This document shows, in pieces, positions 35,199 through 47,350 of a stretch of DNA of 64,000 nucleotides. Under the pieces are notes generated by a model. That model had not been told where the DNA came from. It worked only from the letters and a program-made list of their open reading frames with translations, and did not search any database. The stretch covers positions 611,999,065 to 612,063,064 of the forward strand of contig NC_081405.1 of NCBI RefSeq assembly GCF_030272615.1. Direction: 5' to 3'. The position numbers and the translations under genes are program-made. This stretch comes from Cryptomeria japonica (lineage: Eukaryota > Streptophyta > Pinopsida > Cupressales > Cupressaceae). Each line of letters opens with the position of its first letter. The first letter of the stretch is position 1.

Positions 35199-35813
35199 TC
35201 ATTGAGAAACAATGTTTTGTCTAGAGTTCAGCCATTTGTAGCCTTCCTTGACTGAATAGGGTCTTGATTTAGATGGAAGCCATAACAATGTGTCTGGAAG
35301 CTCCCTATAAAGAATGGTTTTCTTGCTTAATTCTAAGGATAGAATTTGTTGCTGAGAAAGGGGAGCTTCTATTTGAGAGATGTCTTTCCACATAGTCCTA
35401 TGAGATCCTTCTTCCTCGACAAGGTAGAAATAGTTTCTAACTTTGGTACCCGAAGATGCTTGAAGATATCTTTTAATGTCTTGAAGACTATTTAAATGGT
35501 ACTCAAAGGAGGGTGACCATTCCGTGAATCCTCCAAAAAACAAGCCTTGTTGCCATTGTGAATGAGCCAAGAGAGATTTGGTAAGAAAATTTGTCTGCAA
35601 GAGAGCATGAAGTTTCACATTTGGGATCCTTTGGGGGGGGTCTAATACTGTAAAGATTCTTTCTGGGTCTTCTGAATCTAAATATTTAGCCTTTATGATA
35701 GTTCCCCAAAGAGATTCATTAGCGGAGTAGTATTTCCTGAGCAATTTTTCTCCAAGGGCTTTGTTTCTAAGATCAAGGTGATGAATTCCAGCCCCACCAT
35801 TGCCCTTATCCAT
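35199..35813 (-). pseudogene. LINE 1 post-RT connection and zinc-binding region
   Basis: A 204-codon frame begins MDKGNGGAGIHHLDLRNKAL, the conserved block after the RT thumb in plant LINEs (GG-G-NL-N-AL-KW pattern). It includes SLWGTIIKAKYL and ends with KKTILYRELPDTLLWLPS and YSVKEGYKWLNS, which lead into the zf-RVT region. The cysteines of that region lie in decayed sequence further down (35198-34980). Confidence 0.78.
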
Positions 35814-35849
35814 GCAAACCTTCTCCCACGCTAATAAATGGATCTTGCT

Positions 35850-37480
35850 TTAGAGGTTCTTATTACCTTTCCATAAGAAGTTTTTAAGTATTGTTTCAAT
35901 GTCTAATTTTACTTGCTTGGGCATAAGGGGCACAACCATGATGTAGTTTGGAATTATGGCTAGAACTGATCTTATTAAAAGGATTCTTCCTACTAGAGAT
36001 AACCATGTGTTTTTCCAAGAAGAGATTTTGTTTCTGATAGAGTAAATGATGTTGTCCCAAAAGCCTTTTTTCATACATCCTGCAAATAGTGGGATACCTA
36101 AATATTTGCTTGGGAGAGAATCCTACATAAACCCCATAACCCTAGAGAGTTTGGAAGCCAATGTTGGATGACAATTTAAGAAAAAAAAAATTAATTTAGC
36201 AGCACTAATCTATTGACCCGAGACTGAGCAATACTTGTCCAATACTGTCTTGATAATTTTGGCTTCTTTTAAAGAAGGATCCCCAAATAGAATGGTATCA
36301 TCCACAAAGAGGATGTGTGTGATAGAAATTTGAGTGTGGGGTATGGCCATACCTTTCCAAAACCCTAAGGAATGATGAGAGGTTATTAATCTACTGAGAT
36401 CCTCAACCATGATGATGAAGAGAGAAGGTGATAGTGGATCTCCTTGGCAAACACCCTAAGTTGTAGAAAAGAACCCAACTGCATTTCCATTAATGAGGAC
36501 CAAGAATTTCACCCTTTTTATGCATGATAGGATCCATTTGCACCATCTTTTGTCAAAACCCAGTCTCAGAAGAACATGGTGGAGAAAATTCCAGTTGACT
36601 TTGTCATAAGCCTTCATCATATCCAGTTTCACAATCATGGTTTCCTTACCATATACCGAAGCTGAGTGAATGATCTCATGAGCTACGAGGGCTCCTTCTA
36701 AAGTTTCCTTACTAGGCACAAAGCCACCTTGGTTTGGTGAGATGATTTTTGGAAGAAGCTTTTCCAATCTGGTTGCTATTCTTTTTGTCACAATTTTGTA
36801 TATGGTGTTACAAAAGGATATAGGTATGAAATATACAAAAGAGGATGGGATTTCTACCTTTGGAATCAATGCTATATAGGTAGTGCTGACTTGCTTCACC
36901 ATGTTACAATGTTTCCTTGATTCCTCAACTAGTTTCCATATATCATCCCCACAAAAGCCAAACATTTTTGGAAAAAAAGGGTTGTGAATCCATCCAGGCC
37001 TGGAGCTTTCTCTGGCTTCATTGAGAAAACCACATGCTTGATTTCCATTAGTGTGAAGGGATTTAATAAATTTGCATTATCTTGTGTGTTGATGAGCAGT
37101 GGTATATGATTTAGGACTGAGAGTCTTTCCTGAGACACAATGTCATAATCGACATCTAAAGTATTGGAGAAAAGATCAGCAAAGAACTGAGCTCCCACAT
37201 TTTGAATCCCCTCTCTGTCTATAATGATGGTACCTAAACAATCATGAATCTGAGTAATTAAATTAGAGGACCTTCTCATTTTTACTGATGAATGGAAGAA
37301 TTTGGTGTTACAGTCACCTTCTTGAAGCCATAGCTCTCTAGATTTTTGTCTCCATAAAATCTCCTCTTGCAAAAGGATTTCTTCCAATTCTGCATTTCTA
37401 AGTTTTTGAATTTTGTAGGTCTGATCATTAATCCCCCGTTGAATAATAGTATCATTTAAGGCCTTTATTGCCTCCTCCAC
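35850..37480 (-). pseudogene. LINE 1 reverse transcriptase
   Basis: Pieces 37480-36929, 36965-36456, 36410-36210 and 36074-35850 carry the RT landmarks in order: LWLQEGDCNTKFFH, EKAPGLDGFTTLFFQKCL, FVYFIPISFCNTIYKIVTKR (F-PIS), PNQGGFVPSKETLEGALVA, VKLDMMKAYDKVNWNFLHHV, then HILFVDDTILFGDPS with the catalytic FVDD intact, and FLWKGNKN at the end. Frame changes near 36960 and 36455 and other stops disable it. It would prime from nicked target DNA. Confidence 0.9.
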
Positions 37481-37840
37481 TTGTGTTTTCTATTTGAAGA
37501 TGTTTTTGAAACTTGTTTTATTCCAATGTTTAATGTTTAACTTGAGCCAATGTAATTTTTTGGCTACCAGATACATTCTAGAGCCTAGAAAGAAGGGAGC
37601 ATTCTTCCACCATTGCTCAAGGAGTGACAAGAAGGAAACATCTCTAAACCACAACATGTGCTCAAATCTGAAAGGGCTCTTGGTCTTTGGAAACCAAGGA
37701 GTGAGAGAAATAGAAGCCTATATAGCAAAATAATCTGACCTTGTTAGTGTTAATATTTCAGTTGAGGGGGAGTTCAACTTAGCAGTCCACATAGGGTTAA
37801 CCAAGAATCTATAAAGTCTTTCTGATATGTGTGTGAAACC

Positions 37841-38410
37841 TTACCTTCTATTTGTCCAAGTAACATGTCCATTGGAAGGGATGCAATCTTTTAAAGCATT
37901 ATTAGAATTAAACTCATTGAAATCTTGCATGACTTTCAAAGGGGGAAGTATGCCCCCCATCTTGTCTTTTAGGGAGAGAATTGCATTGAAATCTCCCACT
38001 ATTATCATTGGAACATCAACAAAATTTGCTAGTGATTGTGAAATGGTCTCCCACAAAATTGTTTTCCCTATGGTTGAGATTGGGCAATAAACTGAAACAA
38101 TATGAAAAGATGTATCGCATACTGTAACCTTTACATGCATAAAATTTTCTTTTAAAAGGATTGGTGAAATTCGTGCACTTTTTTATTTCCAAATTATTGC
38201 TAATCCCCCTGAAGCCCTTGTAGATTGTGAGGCCAAATACTTCCATTGATTCCATTTTTTGAAAGGTTGATCTTGAACTGCCTCTGAAAACTTTGTCTCT
38301 TGCAATAAAATGATGTTTGCCCCAGAACTCTCTAGTTGAGATTTGATGAGGTGTCTCTTGTTAGGGGCATTCAGGCCCCTATAATTAACATTCCAATAAA
38401 TGATCTTCAT
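37841..38410 (-). pseudogene. LINE 1 ORF2 start: endonuclease domain
   Basis: ORF2 begins at the ATG 38410-38408, overlapping the ORF1 stop as ATGA. The frame MKIIYWNVNYRGLNAPNKRH has the WNVRG-type motif, then IILLQETKFSE (catalytic Glu). A second frame (38140-37841) holds IVSVYCPIS, MIIVGDFNAILS (catalytic Asp and Asn) and HVTWTNRR. This is the APE-type nuclease that nicks the target. A frame change lies near 38180. Confidence 0.88.
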
Positions 38411-40670
38411 CTATGGCCCAAAGAGTTACACACTCTCCTCGGGCATAGTCTCTCTTCTAGGGTGGATTGTGTCCCTACCAATATATCTTGCTTGTTTTGT
38501 TTGGTCCTTTTGACTTTCTTAGGAGGTTTGCCTACTCTACCCTTAGGCTTAGTAGGAATATTCATCTTTGTTGAGGGAGTTTGTAGAATAAAAGCTACTA
38601 ATTGGGGTGCATCTTCCTCAAGTGAGTCTAATAACAAGTGCCCTAAAGATTGATCCCACCTAGTAGAGGGGGCAACATAGGCCGAAGAATAGTCTACAGA
38701 TGGAGGCAAGATGAGAAGCCTGTTAAAGGGAAGTGTAACAAGAAAATTGTGTGGCCTGAAACTCAGATGAACACCCTGAAGTGGATTATGAAGGGGCACA
38801 GAGTTAAGGAAATTGGTTAAGTAGTACCAATTCAGTCTAGAGTCCTTCATAATGTAAAGTCTATTCAAATTAGGGACCTCCAGAAAATGATGTTTGTTTC
38901 CCTTATCGAAATCTTGAGGAGGCAAGACATGACATTGGATGGATGGAAAAGATTCCAAAGACATCCTATTTTCCTCTTCGGTTAAAATTTGCTCACAAGC
39001 TCTTAATAGTTGGTCTTCAATAATACTATTCAAAGAACCAAGATAAAATCTTGTTTGAAACCCAACAGGAACTGCTTGTTTCTAATTAAAATGGGGGAGA
39101 AATGTTTGGGTGTTTCTTGCTCAAGTGTAGTGTGATGTTGAGCAAAGATTCCGTAGCAATGCAACAAATATAATATAAAGAAAAAACAGAGTGCCTTTGG
39201 ATTCAAAGTTTGAACAAGAGTCATGGAGGGGAGAGTTGTTAGAGATTTTGAAAAACTCTGAATTCTTGCTACAATCAGCTAGATCTGAACAAAGGTCCTC
39301 ACACACCCTTATGCTATTATGATCTGCATGTCTGCATTGAGAAGTGAGATGTCCTAGAATGCAGATGTGCTACTTTACCATATCAGACTCATCTATTGCA
39401 ACCTCTTGTTCATAAAGCCTGAATTTTGATTCAATGGAGATCTTTTGTGGAGTTGGTTTGGAGATCTATCCATCAGAATACATACTTAGACTGTTCTATC
39501 TGTGTATTCGTACATGACTAGATCATGCTGCATGAATATTCCCATCTGGTTGGAAAAGGATTCTATTAGGTCTAGATCTTTGTATTCAAGAGGCAATGAT
39601 GGAAAGGAAATCCAAATAGGAACAAACTTAATAGCCTCCTCTTTGGTGTTGAAATTAAGCACCCATGGTAGCGTTGTCAATCGTATTCCTTCATAGAACT
39701 AGTGTTTAAATTTGTGCACCCTATCTCGATCATATTGAGAAACAAAAATAGCAATGAAAAACCCCTCGCCTTGATCAATGTAAAAAATATCTTGTAAACC
39801 TATCCAGGTCTAAAGAGCCCATTTGCACAGACCATAAATGGAAATAGGGTTAACAGACAGCTTGCCTATTAAGGAATTCTCTCTTATGAGCTTGATCTGT
39901 GGAGACAAAGACTCCTCTAGGACTACAATCTTGAAAGAACCCGCATGATCACCTCTGCTAACATTTGCATGTTTGGGAGGAGGCTTCGTCTTCTGGGTAT
40001 CAACTCTCTTTTTTCTGACCCATATTTTGATCATTTTCCTCTTATTCAGAAATTGTTTTGGATAACGGTGAAGAGCTTGGGATTTGGCATATTGAGAACC
40101 CTTCGAACTATGCTTTTGAGGATTTGGGATCTCTCTATTTGGTTTGAAGGGAGATCCCAACAGAACATTGTTTGGGAACGAAGGAAACCCCTGCTTATTT
40201 TGAAATGAAACCTCTTGGTTGCCTGGTATTTGATCTTTCCCCCTAAGCGGTATGTTGTTTGGAAAGGTTAGGAAAATGAGATCTGATGTATGCTCTAAAT
40301 TGAACCTATCATTTCCCCAAAAAGGTTTGTCATCTTGACATATATCAAAGATCTCTTGTTTCCTTCTATTTATGTGTGGGAAGCTATGAAAGGGCAACCA
40401 ATTTGGTTTGGAGAATTTGTACTTGGGGAGGTGGCCTTGCTTATTGCTTGGTTTGGGGAGACCACTCTGTCGTAGCCCATGTTGGGAACCCCAAATGGTT
40501 TTCTGACATCCACTCTATTGTCCTGAGTAAAATTTGATACCATAGCCTTGCCAGTGGTTCTGACTCTGCCATTGGTGTTGCCGCTGCCATCGGCTTTGGC
40601 CATCTCTGTGAATCCTGAACTGTGATTTTTCAAAAAACCTTTTCCCGCCTAGAGCTCCTAGAGCATCCAT
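38407..40670 (-). pseudogene. LINE 1 ORF1, broken
   Basis: A likely start at ATG 40670-40668 gives MDALGALGGKRFFEKS. Open pieces at 40633-40370, 40397-39810, 39680-39486 and 39033-38407 follow. Segment 39680-39486 has FNTKEEAIKFVPIWISFPSL and PLEYKDLDLIESFSNQMG, the RNA-binding block (DUF4283-like) of plant LINE ORF1. A knuckle remnant ICILGHLTSQC follows near 39350. The protein would coat LINE RNA. The last piece ends at the TGA that overlaps the ORF2 start. Confidence 0.8.
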
Positions 40671-40679
40671 TCTATTCAT

Positions 40680-43357
40680 AAAATAATCTTGTAATTTTAA
40701 ATATTATGTTTAATAGTTTTGTAGTGTCTTAAAATAATCTTGTAATTTTAGGGATTTTATTTATTATTGTAGATGAAATAATTTAATTGCAAGAAATATA
40801 ATTGTGTGTGGTATTAGTTTATAATTTTGTATATTACGATCATTTTACTATTAATTTTTATAGTTATATTTTTTAATTTCTCAGATCTTTTATTCTTATA
40901 ATTATTTTATATAACTCTTATATATAGTTGAAATTGTCATATAATAATTCACTTAATATACATTTATGTTATTTTTTATATTTGCAATAATACTTCATCT
41001 AATGTAATATTAGAGTACATTTAAATTTTACCTTTAATCTCCTATCTGCTATCCCTTGAACCTCCTATACGTGCAAGTGCTAGTGAATTAAATAATTAGA
41101 CTAAAGGTGTCTCTTATTTGAAACAGACAAGCTAGCTTGCTCGATCCACAATTCAACTTACTCGAAGAGGGATGCAATGCAATTGGGAAAATCTTGGCCA
41201 TCCATAGATTTTTGCTTTTTTTCACATTATTTTCATATTTTCCTATCATTTCTCGTTGTTGCTTTTTTCTACTCGATATTCTCTACAATTGAGTACTACT
41301 CAAGTGTATAATAATTGAGTAGGGGAGAGGGACCAGTAGTTGAACATGGCCCAATAGTCATTATAGAAATTGTGCTCATAATATCCAATCTTACCACAAA
41401 TTTATACTATATATTATAAATAAATAGTCCACATGTAAATAAAAAAATAACCAAATGTTCGTCAAAATAGACCTATAGTTGAACACATAAGAATCTGTAA
41501 ATGTTATATAAAAAGTACAAATATACATTCATTAACAAGTGAAATAAATAGTTTTTTGTTTGAAATACAATATCATAACTATCCACTATAAGTGTATCAT
41601 TTAAAAAATAAGATGTTCATTTAATAAAATAAGATACTTGCTTAAGCAAGTATTGTTGTCATAGTGAAAAAATAATATTCCTATGTGTACAACTATTGGG
41701 GTAGCAATGTATATTCATTGGAGTATTTCATATTAATAATTTGTCCCATCACAAATATAAAAGGTGAGCACAAAAAATACCTTGTATTTTTTCATGAAAT
41801 GAGAAGGATTTTCAACAAGTTTTAGTGTTCAACTATTGGTCCATTTGTGTTGGATATAAGTTGCATTTTATATAATAATGAGTTTTTTCTATAACAACAA
41901 ATATTTGTTTTTGTTCAACTATTGATCCATTTATGTTGGATTTACAAGTTAGAGATAACAAATATTTATGGTTACTAATATGTATTTGGTCCATTTATGT
42001 TGCATATAAATTATACTCTAAATAAAAATATGATATTTTACTAACAAAAAATGACATATAATTTTTCAATTACTAGGCATTTTTAGATTAAGTTTTGGTC
42101 AAATCTTTAAAAAGTATTTTTTGGAGACGTGTTATTTTGACGAGTTGCATGATGAGTCGCGCCTTCAAACCTTAGTTGTAGATAGTTAAGTGTCCATTTT
42201 ACATTTATAAAAAAAATGGAGGTCTTACGATATTCCATGTGACGGCTACATGTTGACAAAGTTGTATATCACCCTTTTCAATGATAATAATCATGCTTGC
42301 GACACATCCGCAAAAAGGGACAAAACTAGGTAGTGTATGTGTACTTAATGTATTTTGTATAGATGTAGATTTGCATGGATCTATTTTGGACGTTAAAGGG
42401 AAGATATCAACTCTGTAAAAAGTAGCCCCTCCTCCAAAGGAAATAAATCATCCAATTATGAAACCCGTCAGTGATATTCTAATTAATCCTCTACTCAATA
42501 CTAGCTTAGATAATGGAGGGTCTACATTATTTGACGTTGTCTTGGAAGGACTAATTAAATCGTTCAATGAAAGATGGGAAAAGAGAAAGCATAAAAGTTG
42601 AGAGCAAGTGAGGATGAATCATTTGAAACAAATCATGCAAAACTCAAATACCTCATACCATTTTCTTTATGAAAGCTAAACTATTTACAAGATCAGATTC
42701 TCTCTTTTTTTGGTATTCTCCACCCACAGTTTGGGATGAATATTCATGCCTCCTCCACATCATGTGTGTTAAGATGTTTTATTTTTTAGAGTGACATCTC
42801 ATTACATATCTCAAGATCACATTCTACAAATAGAAATGTCATAGTATTTTTCTTTCTTGAAGAATAGAAACTATTTAAGTTCTAATAGAGGGTCATAAAC
42901 TAATAATTAATTAGAAACATATAAAAAAAATTAGAAGGATAAAAATGTGTAATACTCAATGGCTCATCTGCCTCTATTTAAATAATCAATAAACCTATAA
43001 TCTATGGATAAGTCTTCTAATTACCTTTTTAACCAAAATAACTCATTAGCTTCTATTGAAATAATCAATTAACCTATAATCTATGGGTAACTCTTCTAAT
43101 TACCTTTATTCCTACATAAATTCACACTCTAGATTGTGGTTTGAATAGTGAAGGCATATAGAGTTATGAATTAAGATAATGAATACATTTATTGAAGTTT
43201 TAGGGGTGTCCAATTACTCATAACAACACCCTCCCACAATTCTAGAATGAGATTGGGAATACCTTGATACCCATTAAATAGTAATGACTTAAAAATATAA
43301 AGATGTTGCAGAATGCTCGACTGATTTCATTGTCACGTGACTACTTTCTTCCATAGA
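40680..43357. other. AT-rich intergenic DNA
   Basis: No gene recognised. Short repeats occur, for example CAACTATTGGTCCATTTGTGT and variants at about 41828, 41919 and 41975, and the paired CTATAATCTATGG(A/G)TAA words (about 42990 and 43074), suggesting decayed repeats. Confidence 0.45.
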
Positions 43358-43441
43358 GTTAGAGAAAAGACTTTTGAAGACATACAACGATAACAAAAAA
43401 ATGTTTTGAATGAAAACCATCACTACTAAGAAATAGAACAT
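43358..43441. repeat. Dispersed repeat copy A (about 85 bp)
   Basis: AGTTAGAG ... TTTTGAAGACAT ... AACAAAAAAATGTTTTGAATG ... ATCACTACTAAG matches 49217-49302 in the same orientation with few differences. Confidence 0.8.
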
Positions 43442-45911
43442 TTTAGATGTAGTGTCCCTCTGATGCAGAGCATCATGAAAAACCAATCACAACTCTAGGA
43501 TCATGTTTATTCAATCATATTTTAATCATGATAACAATTCATTAGAGGCATATTTCATCATTCTTCAACAATCAATCAATCAAGAAAACTTAATCTAGGT
43601 ATCAAACTTGCCAACTTGCTGCCCCTTTGGATAGACCTATACACAAAGGTCTATAAATTTTTTAAAAGAACTAAAAATATCAATCCCTTTGGTCAGACCC
43701 TGAATAATTGTATTATAAACAACATATCCAATATTCATAAAGATCCAACGGTGTAATAAAAAGTTATCATCTCTGCACCGAGACCAATTTTGACTATCAT
43801 AAATCTGGAAAATGTATGCTTGCTGCCTGTTAGGGCATCACATTTCACAACAAATAATTAACCAAACTAAAACAATACCATAATAAAATGAAATCCCTCT
43901 AAGTCTACTTTCATAATATTCAAGTCATTAATTTTTCCAATGGTGAAATCACAAGATAAGTACAAACCCTTTCCAGCAACTCCATTTAAGACAGTTTAAA
44001 ACCAGTTTTCACCAAAATTTTCATAACTTCCACAAATAAAAACAAAAATGCCTCAAACCAAAGGGAAAAGAAAGAGGATTCACATATCTTTCCAATAAGT
44101 CTATTTAGAGGTCTTAATAATCTCATATGAGTTCATACCATACGCTGCAATGTGACTATTCTTAGGAAGTATCAAATCTGCAATTAACAACTTTCACCAA
44201 AACTTCCATATCTTCTTCATTTATGAACATAATAACTCCAAACCAAAAGGAAAAGAAATTTAATCAACATATATAACTATCCATTATACATATACAAAGG
44301 TTTTCAGGCCATACATGGTTGTACAAGGCCTGGAACCAACACAAAAATTGGAAAGTCAATCAAAATAACAATAGTAGAATGCACCAAAATGTATCCAAAA
44401 TGTTCTTCGTTCTTCTCTATTCTTCCAATAATGATTTGGTTCGACCAATACAACATATTTATAGAATATTTGGTAGTTATAAACCATACAACTACCTTTA
44501 TGACCCTTCATCTTCCCTTTTACAACTTTATGTGCAATTTTTGCACTTTTACATTTTTGCAAATGTTGCACTTTTGCAATTTTCTTGCAACTTTGACACT
44601 TTTTCCTAATGACTCTCCAAATTTTAAAAACCCCCTAAACATGTCCAAATAATATATTTAATACCTTTTACATACTTGATAGCCTTCTCATGGCCTTTTA
44701 TACAATTTTGACCATCTTGACCTATAAGGGCCTATATGGACAACTAGGACATAATCAGGACTTGCTTACATTTTTAGGCTTCTAAGCCTTACAAATCATT
44801 CCAAATGGATTCAAATACATTATAAATGACCTTCAAATATCAATTATATTTCAAATGATGACTTTGACCATATATTTGCCTTACACCATGGGTGCTCCTG
44901 CACCACCCTCCTTGATTCATCTTTCTTTTGTGCATTGATAAACTTGTTTAGACTCTTTTATGATGTTTGGTTGGTGCTTATAGATCGATTTATATATTTT
45001 AGATGCTTATAGATGATGCTAGACATTTTATATTGACATTTGATACATTATATGGACGATGATATATCTAGATTATTATGATGAATGGACTTACATTTGG
45101 TGATCTATATGTGCCCACTATTCATGGATGGATTATATTGCTTATGATGATATGATGATATCTTATTAGTACTAACCCCATTTCATGATCATGTTGGATG
45201 AGATGATGAATTGACTATTGAAATTGTCTTATTACTATGTTCATGATAGATACGATGTCATACCACTCATTATGATCATGATATGATGTCGTGATTCTCT
45301 CTCACTTGTCTGATTATTTATGATATATGCAATGTATATGTTGTCTTGTGGATTCGGGTGGATGCAGGATTATAGGTTCTAGACATGAACTCCACCTAGT
45401 CTCACAAGTTTGAATGTGTCTCTATCCCAATGACAAGTTGATCAAACATAACATGAGTTCCTTCTACACACTCCAGGCTTAAGTTGATACCCTTGTCAAT
45501 AAAGTGTCTAGCATGAGTCATCTTGTTAGTGTCATGTGGTATGTTTTTCAACCCTATGTTAGGTTGCCTTGTGAGTTGTGAATATTTATTAATTAATAAT
45601 TAAACTGATCCATATAGTTTATTAAGTATTAAAATTAAATTAATGGATGACATTTTAATATTTAATATTAATGTGTGATTATTTTTATTTGGGATTTATT
45701 ATTTATTAATGTTTATTTCATGAGTTTATATTTAATTGATGATTTTATTGTATTATTATTATTATTTTATAGTGAAATGGTTATTAAATATTTAGTATTT
45801 GAGCTTTTGATTTATTGTTTTATTATTTATTTATTTTATTGTTTAATTATTATAGATTTTAGATTATCGAGTTTTGTGGTTAATATTTAATTAGGTGTTT
45901 ATATATTATTA
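43442..45911. other. Intergenic DNA, no gene recognised
   Basis: AT-rich with short ATGATGATATGATGAT-like stretches at 45000-45300. Open frames here are short and have no domain features. Confidence 0.45.
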
Positions 45912-45929
45912 CCCATTTGGTTTATTTAA
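45912..45929. repeat. Left target duplication of the SINE
   Basis: CCCATTTGGTTTATTTAA, identical to 46064-46081. Confidence 0.9.
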
Positions 45930-46063
45930 ATTTTTTTTTTATAATCCATAACCGAAGCGGTAATTTAGCTTTTCCCTGGAGCTAACTACCAGTTAAGAAG
46001 ACTCAAACCCAAGACCTCCCATGTAGAAGGATCACAACTAACCGCTACGTTGTGGGGTCATCC
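45930..46063 (-). mobile_element. tRNA-derived SINE
   Basis: On the minus strand this 134-bp unit starts GGGATGACCCCACAACG, has a box A-like GTAGCGGTTAGT and a box B-like GGGTTTGAGTC, and ends with an A-run (T-run at 45931-45940 on plus). It is bounded by an exact 18-bp target duplication. Internal RNA polymerase III promoter boxes plus an A tail and long duplication define a SINE mobilised by LINE machinery. Confidence 0.88.
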
Positions 46064-46081
46064 CCCATTTGGTTTATTTAA
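46064..46081. repeat. Right target duplication of the SINE
   Basis: Exact copy of 45912-45929. Confidence 0.9.
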
Positions 46082-47035
46082 TTATTTGGGCTATTCTTAT
46101 TTATTTAATTCCCTCTTTCACCCCTTTGGGTTATTAAATTATTATTTATCTTACCTACCCTATTTTACTATTGGTTGTGAGTTTTGGTAGATTTAAATAA
46201 TATTATTTTAGATTTTCTACCTCGATTTTGGGTATGGTAAGTATGAAATATTATATTTCTGATTAATTTTTATTGGCCGACAGATTTCATAGTTTTGGAT
46301 GAAATTTTATTTATTTGGCTTTCTGAGCACTGTCATGGGTTGGTTTTCTAAAGAAATTTAGGTGTCTGTAAATATTTTTGCTCAATTGGAGCTTTGATTG
46401 GATTGTGGATTTGGCTTTTGGTTGCACTTCTTCAGTTTTATCAGTCCTTAACTGCTATTGTCCAAGTTAGAGGAATTATTCCTTCTATTGCACTTTTATC
46501 CAAAAAGATTGTCTGCATAGTGATTGTGGGAAGATGTATTTGGTTGTTGTGTATTTGGAAGCGATGTAGTTGTTGTATGTAAGATACTAAATAATCTTGG
46601 GAAAATAGTATATAAATATATTTCTATAGTTTTAATGTTACAGGAGCTTGGGTGATGTTCTACCTATGTATTGTCGTGAATATTCTGTGAAAGTTGATTG
46701 TCTAGAAATCTCTACTATCTTACTCCTGTTGTATTTGTTTGAATGTCATATTGGTCATTTGTTCTATCGATTGAGAAAACTTTATTGCTTGGCTTTGTGC
46801 TTCAAGAAGTTCATGTATTTCCTCTTTCCGGAAGTTGCTTCTTGTGTTTGTTGATGGATGTCCCTGCGAGTGTTCAGGAGAATGTTATGCTTTGTCTTGT
46901 ATATTTTCCTAAGTTCTATTTCCCTTGGGTTCTATATCTCACAGCATCCAGTCCGGACTAAGTGTTGCGTTATTTAGTGAACTAAGTATATTTTATACCC
47001 GATCGAAAGATCTGCATTACCATCTTTGAGTCTAT
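46082..47035. other. Intergenic DNA, no gene recognised
   Basis: Open frames of 60-72 codons at 46394-46961 have hydrophobic, cysteine-rich translations without a family signature and overlap one another; none is supported as a gene. Confidence 0.4.
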
Positions 47036-47350
47036 TTTGTCTGTCTCGAATGCACTACGATTTTGTTCATATGCGCTAGAGTATTCGGTATATGCGTTGT
47101 CGAATTGGATAAATGTGTCACCTTGTGTAATGTATGTGATGCAGAACTTATTATATGCACTATCAGAGATGTTAAAAGTGCTATATTGTTATACATATGT
47201 GTTGTCCTGTGACCCATATGCATTGCAAGATCTATCGTATGTGCTACATAATTGTATGAATATACTGTAGAATGTAATATATGTGCTAAGTAGTTTTGTG
47301 TATGTGGTGTTTTATTTTGTATATGTGTTGTTTCATTATGCAAATGCACC
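47036..47350. repeat. Third, weaker array of GCGCTA/GCACTA/GTGCTA words
   Basis: ATGCACTAC, ATATGCGCTAGA, ATGCACTAT, AGTGCTATA, ATGTGCTAC and ATGTGCTAAG are spaced about 20-40 bases apart. Same orientation and style as 4005-4345 and 13140-13380, more degraded. Confidence 0.5.

Larger units (their letters stand above)
32277..40670 (-). mobile_element. LINE 1: minus-strand non-LTR retrotransposon with long 3' tail, inactive
   Basis: On the minus strand: ORF1 (40670-38407), ORF2 endonuclease (38410-37841), RT (37480-36210), zinc-binding region (35813-35199), RNase H (about 34620-34170), then about 1.9 kb with a decayed coding-like segment, ending in a small hairpin. This is the plant L1-like order with a C-terminal RNase H. 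TCTATTCAT occurs at 40671-40679 and at 32268-32276 and is a candidate 9-bp target duplication. Stops and frame changes are frequent throughout. Confidence 0.88.

Noticed and set aside
46394-46961. Small cysteine-rich or membrane protein genes
   Set aside because: Short overlapping frames with no conserved pattern, splice context or coding bias.
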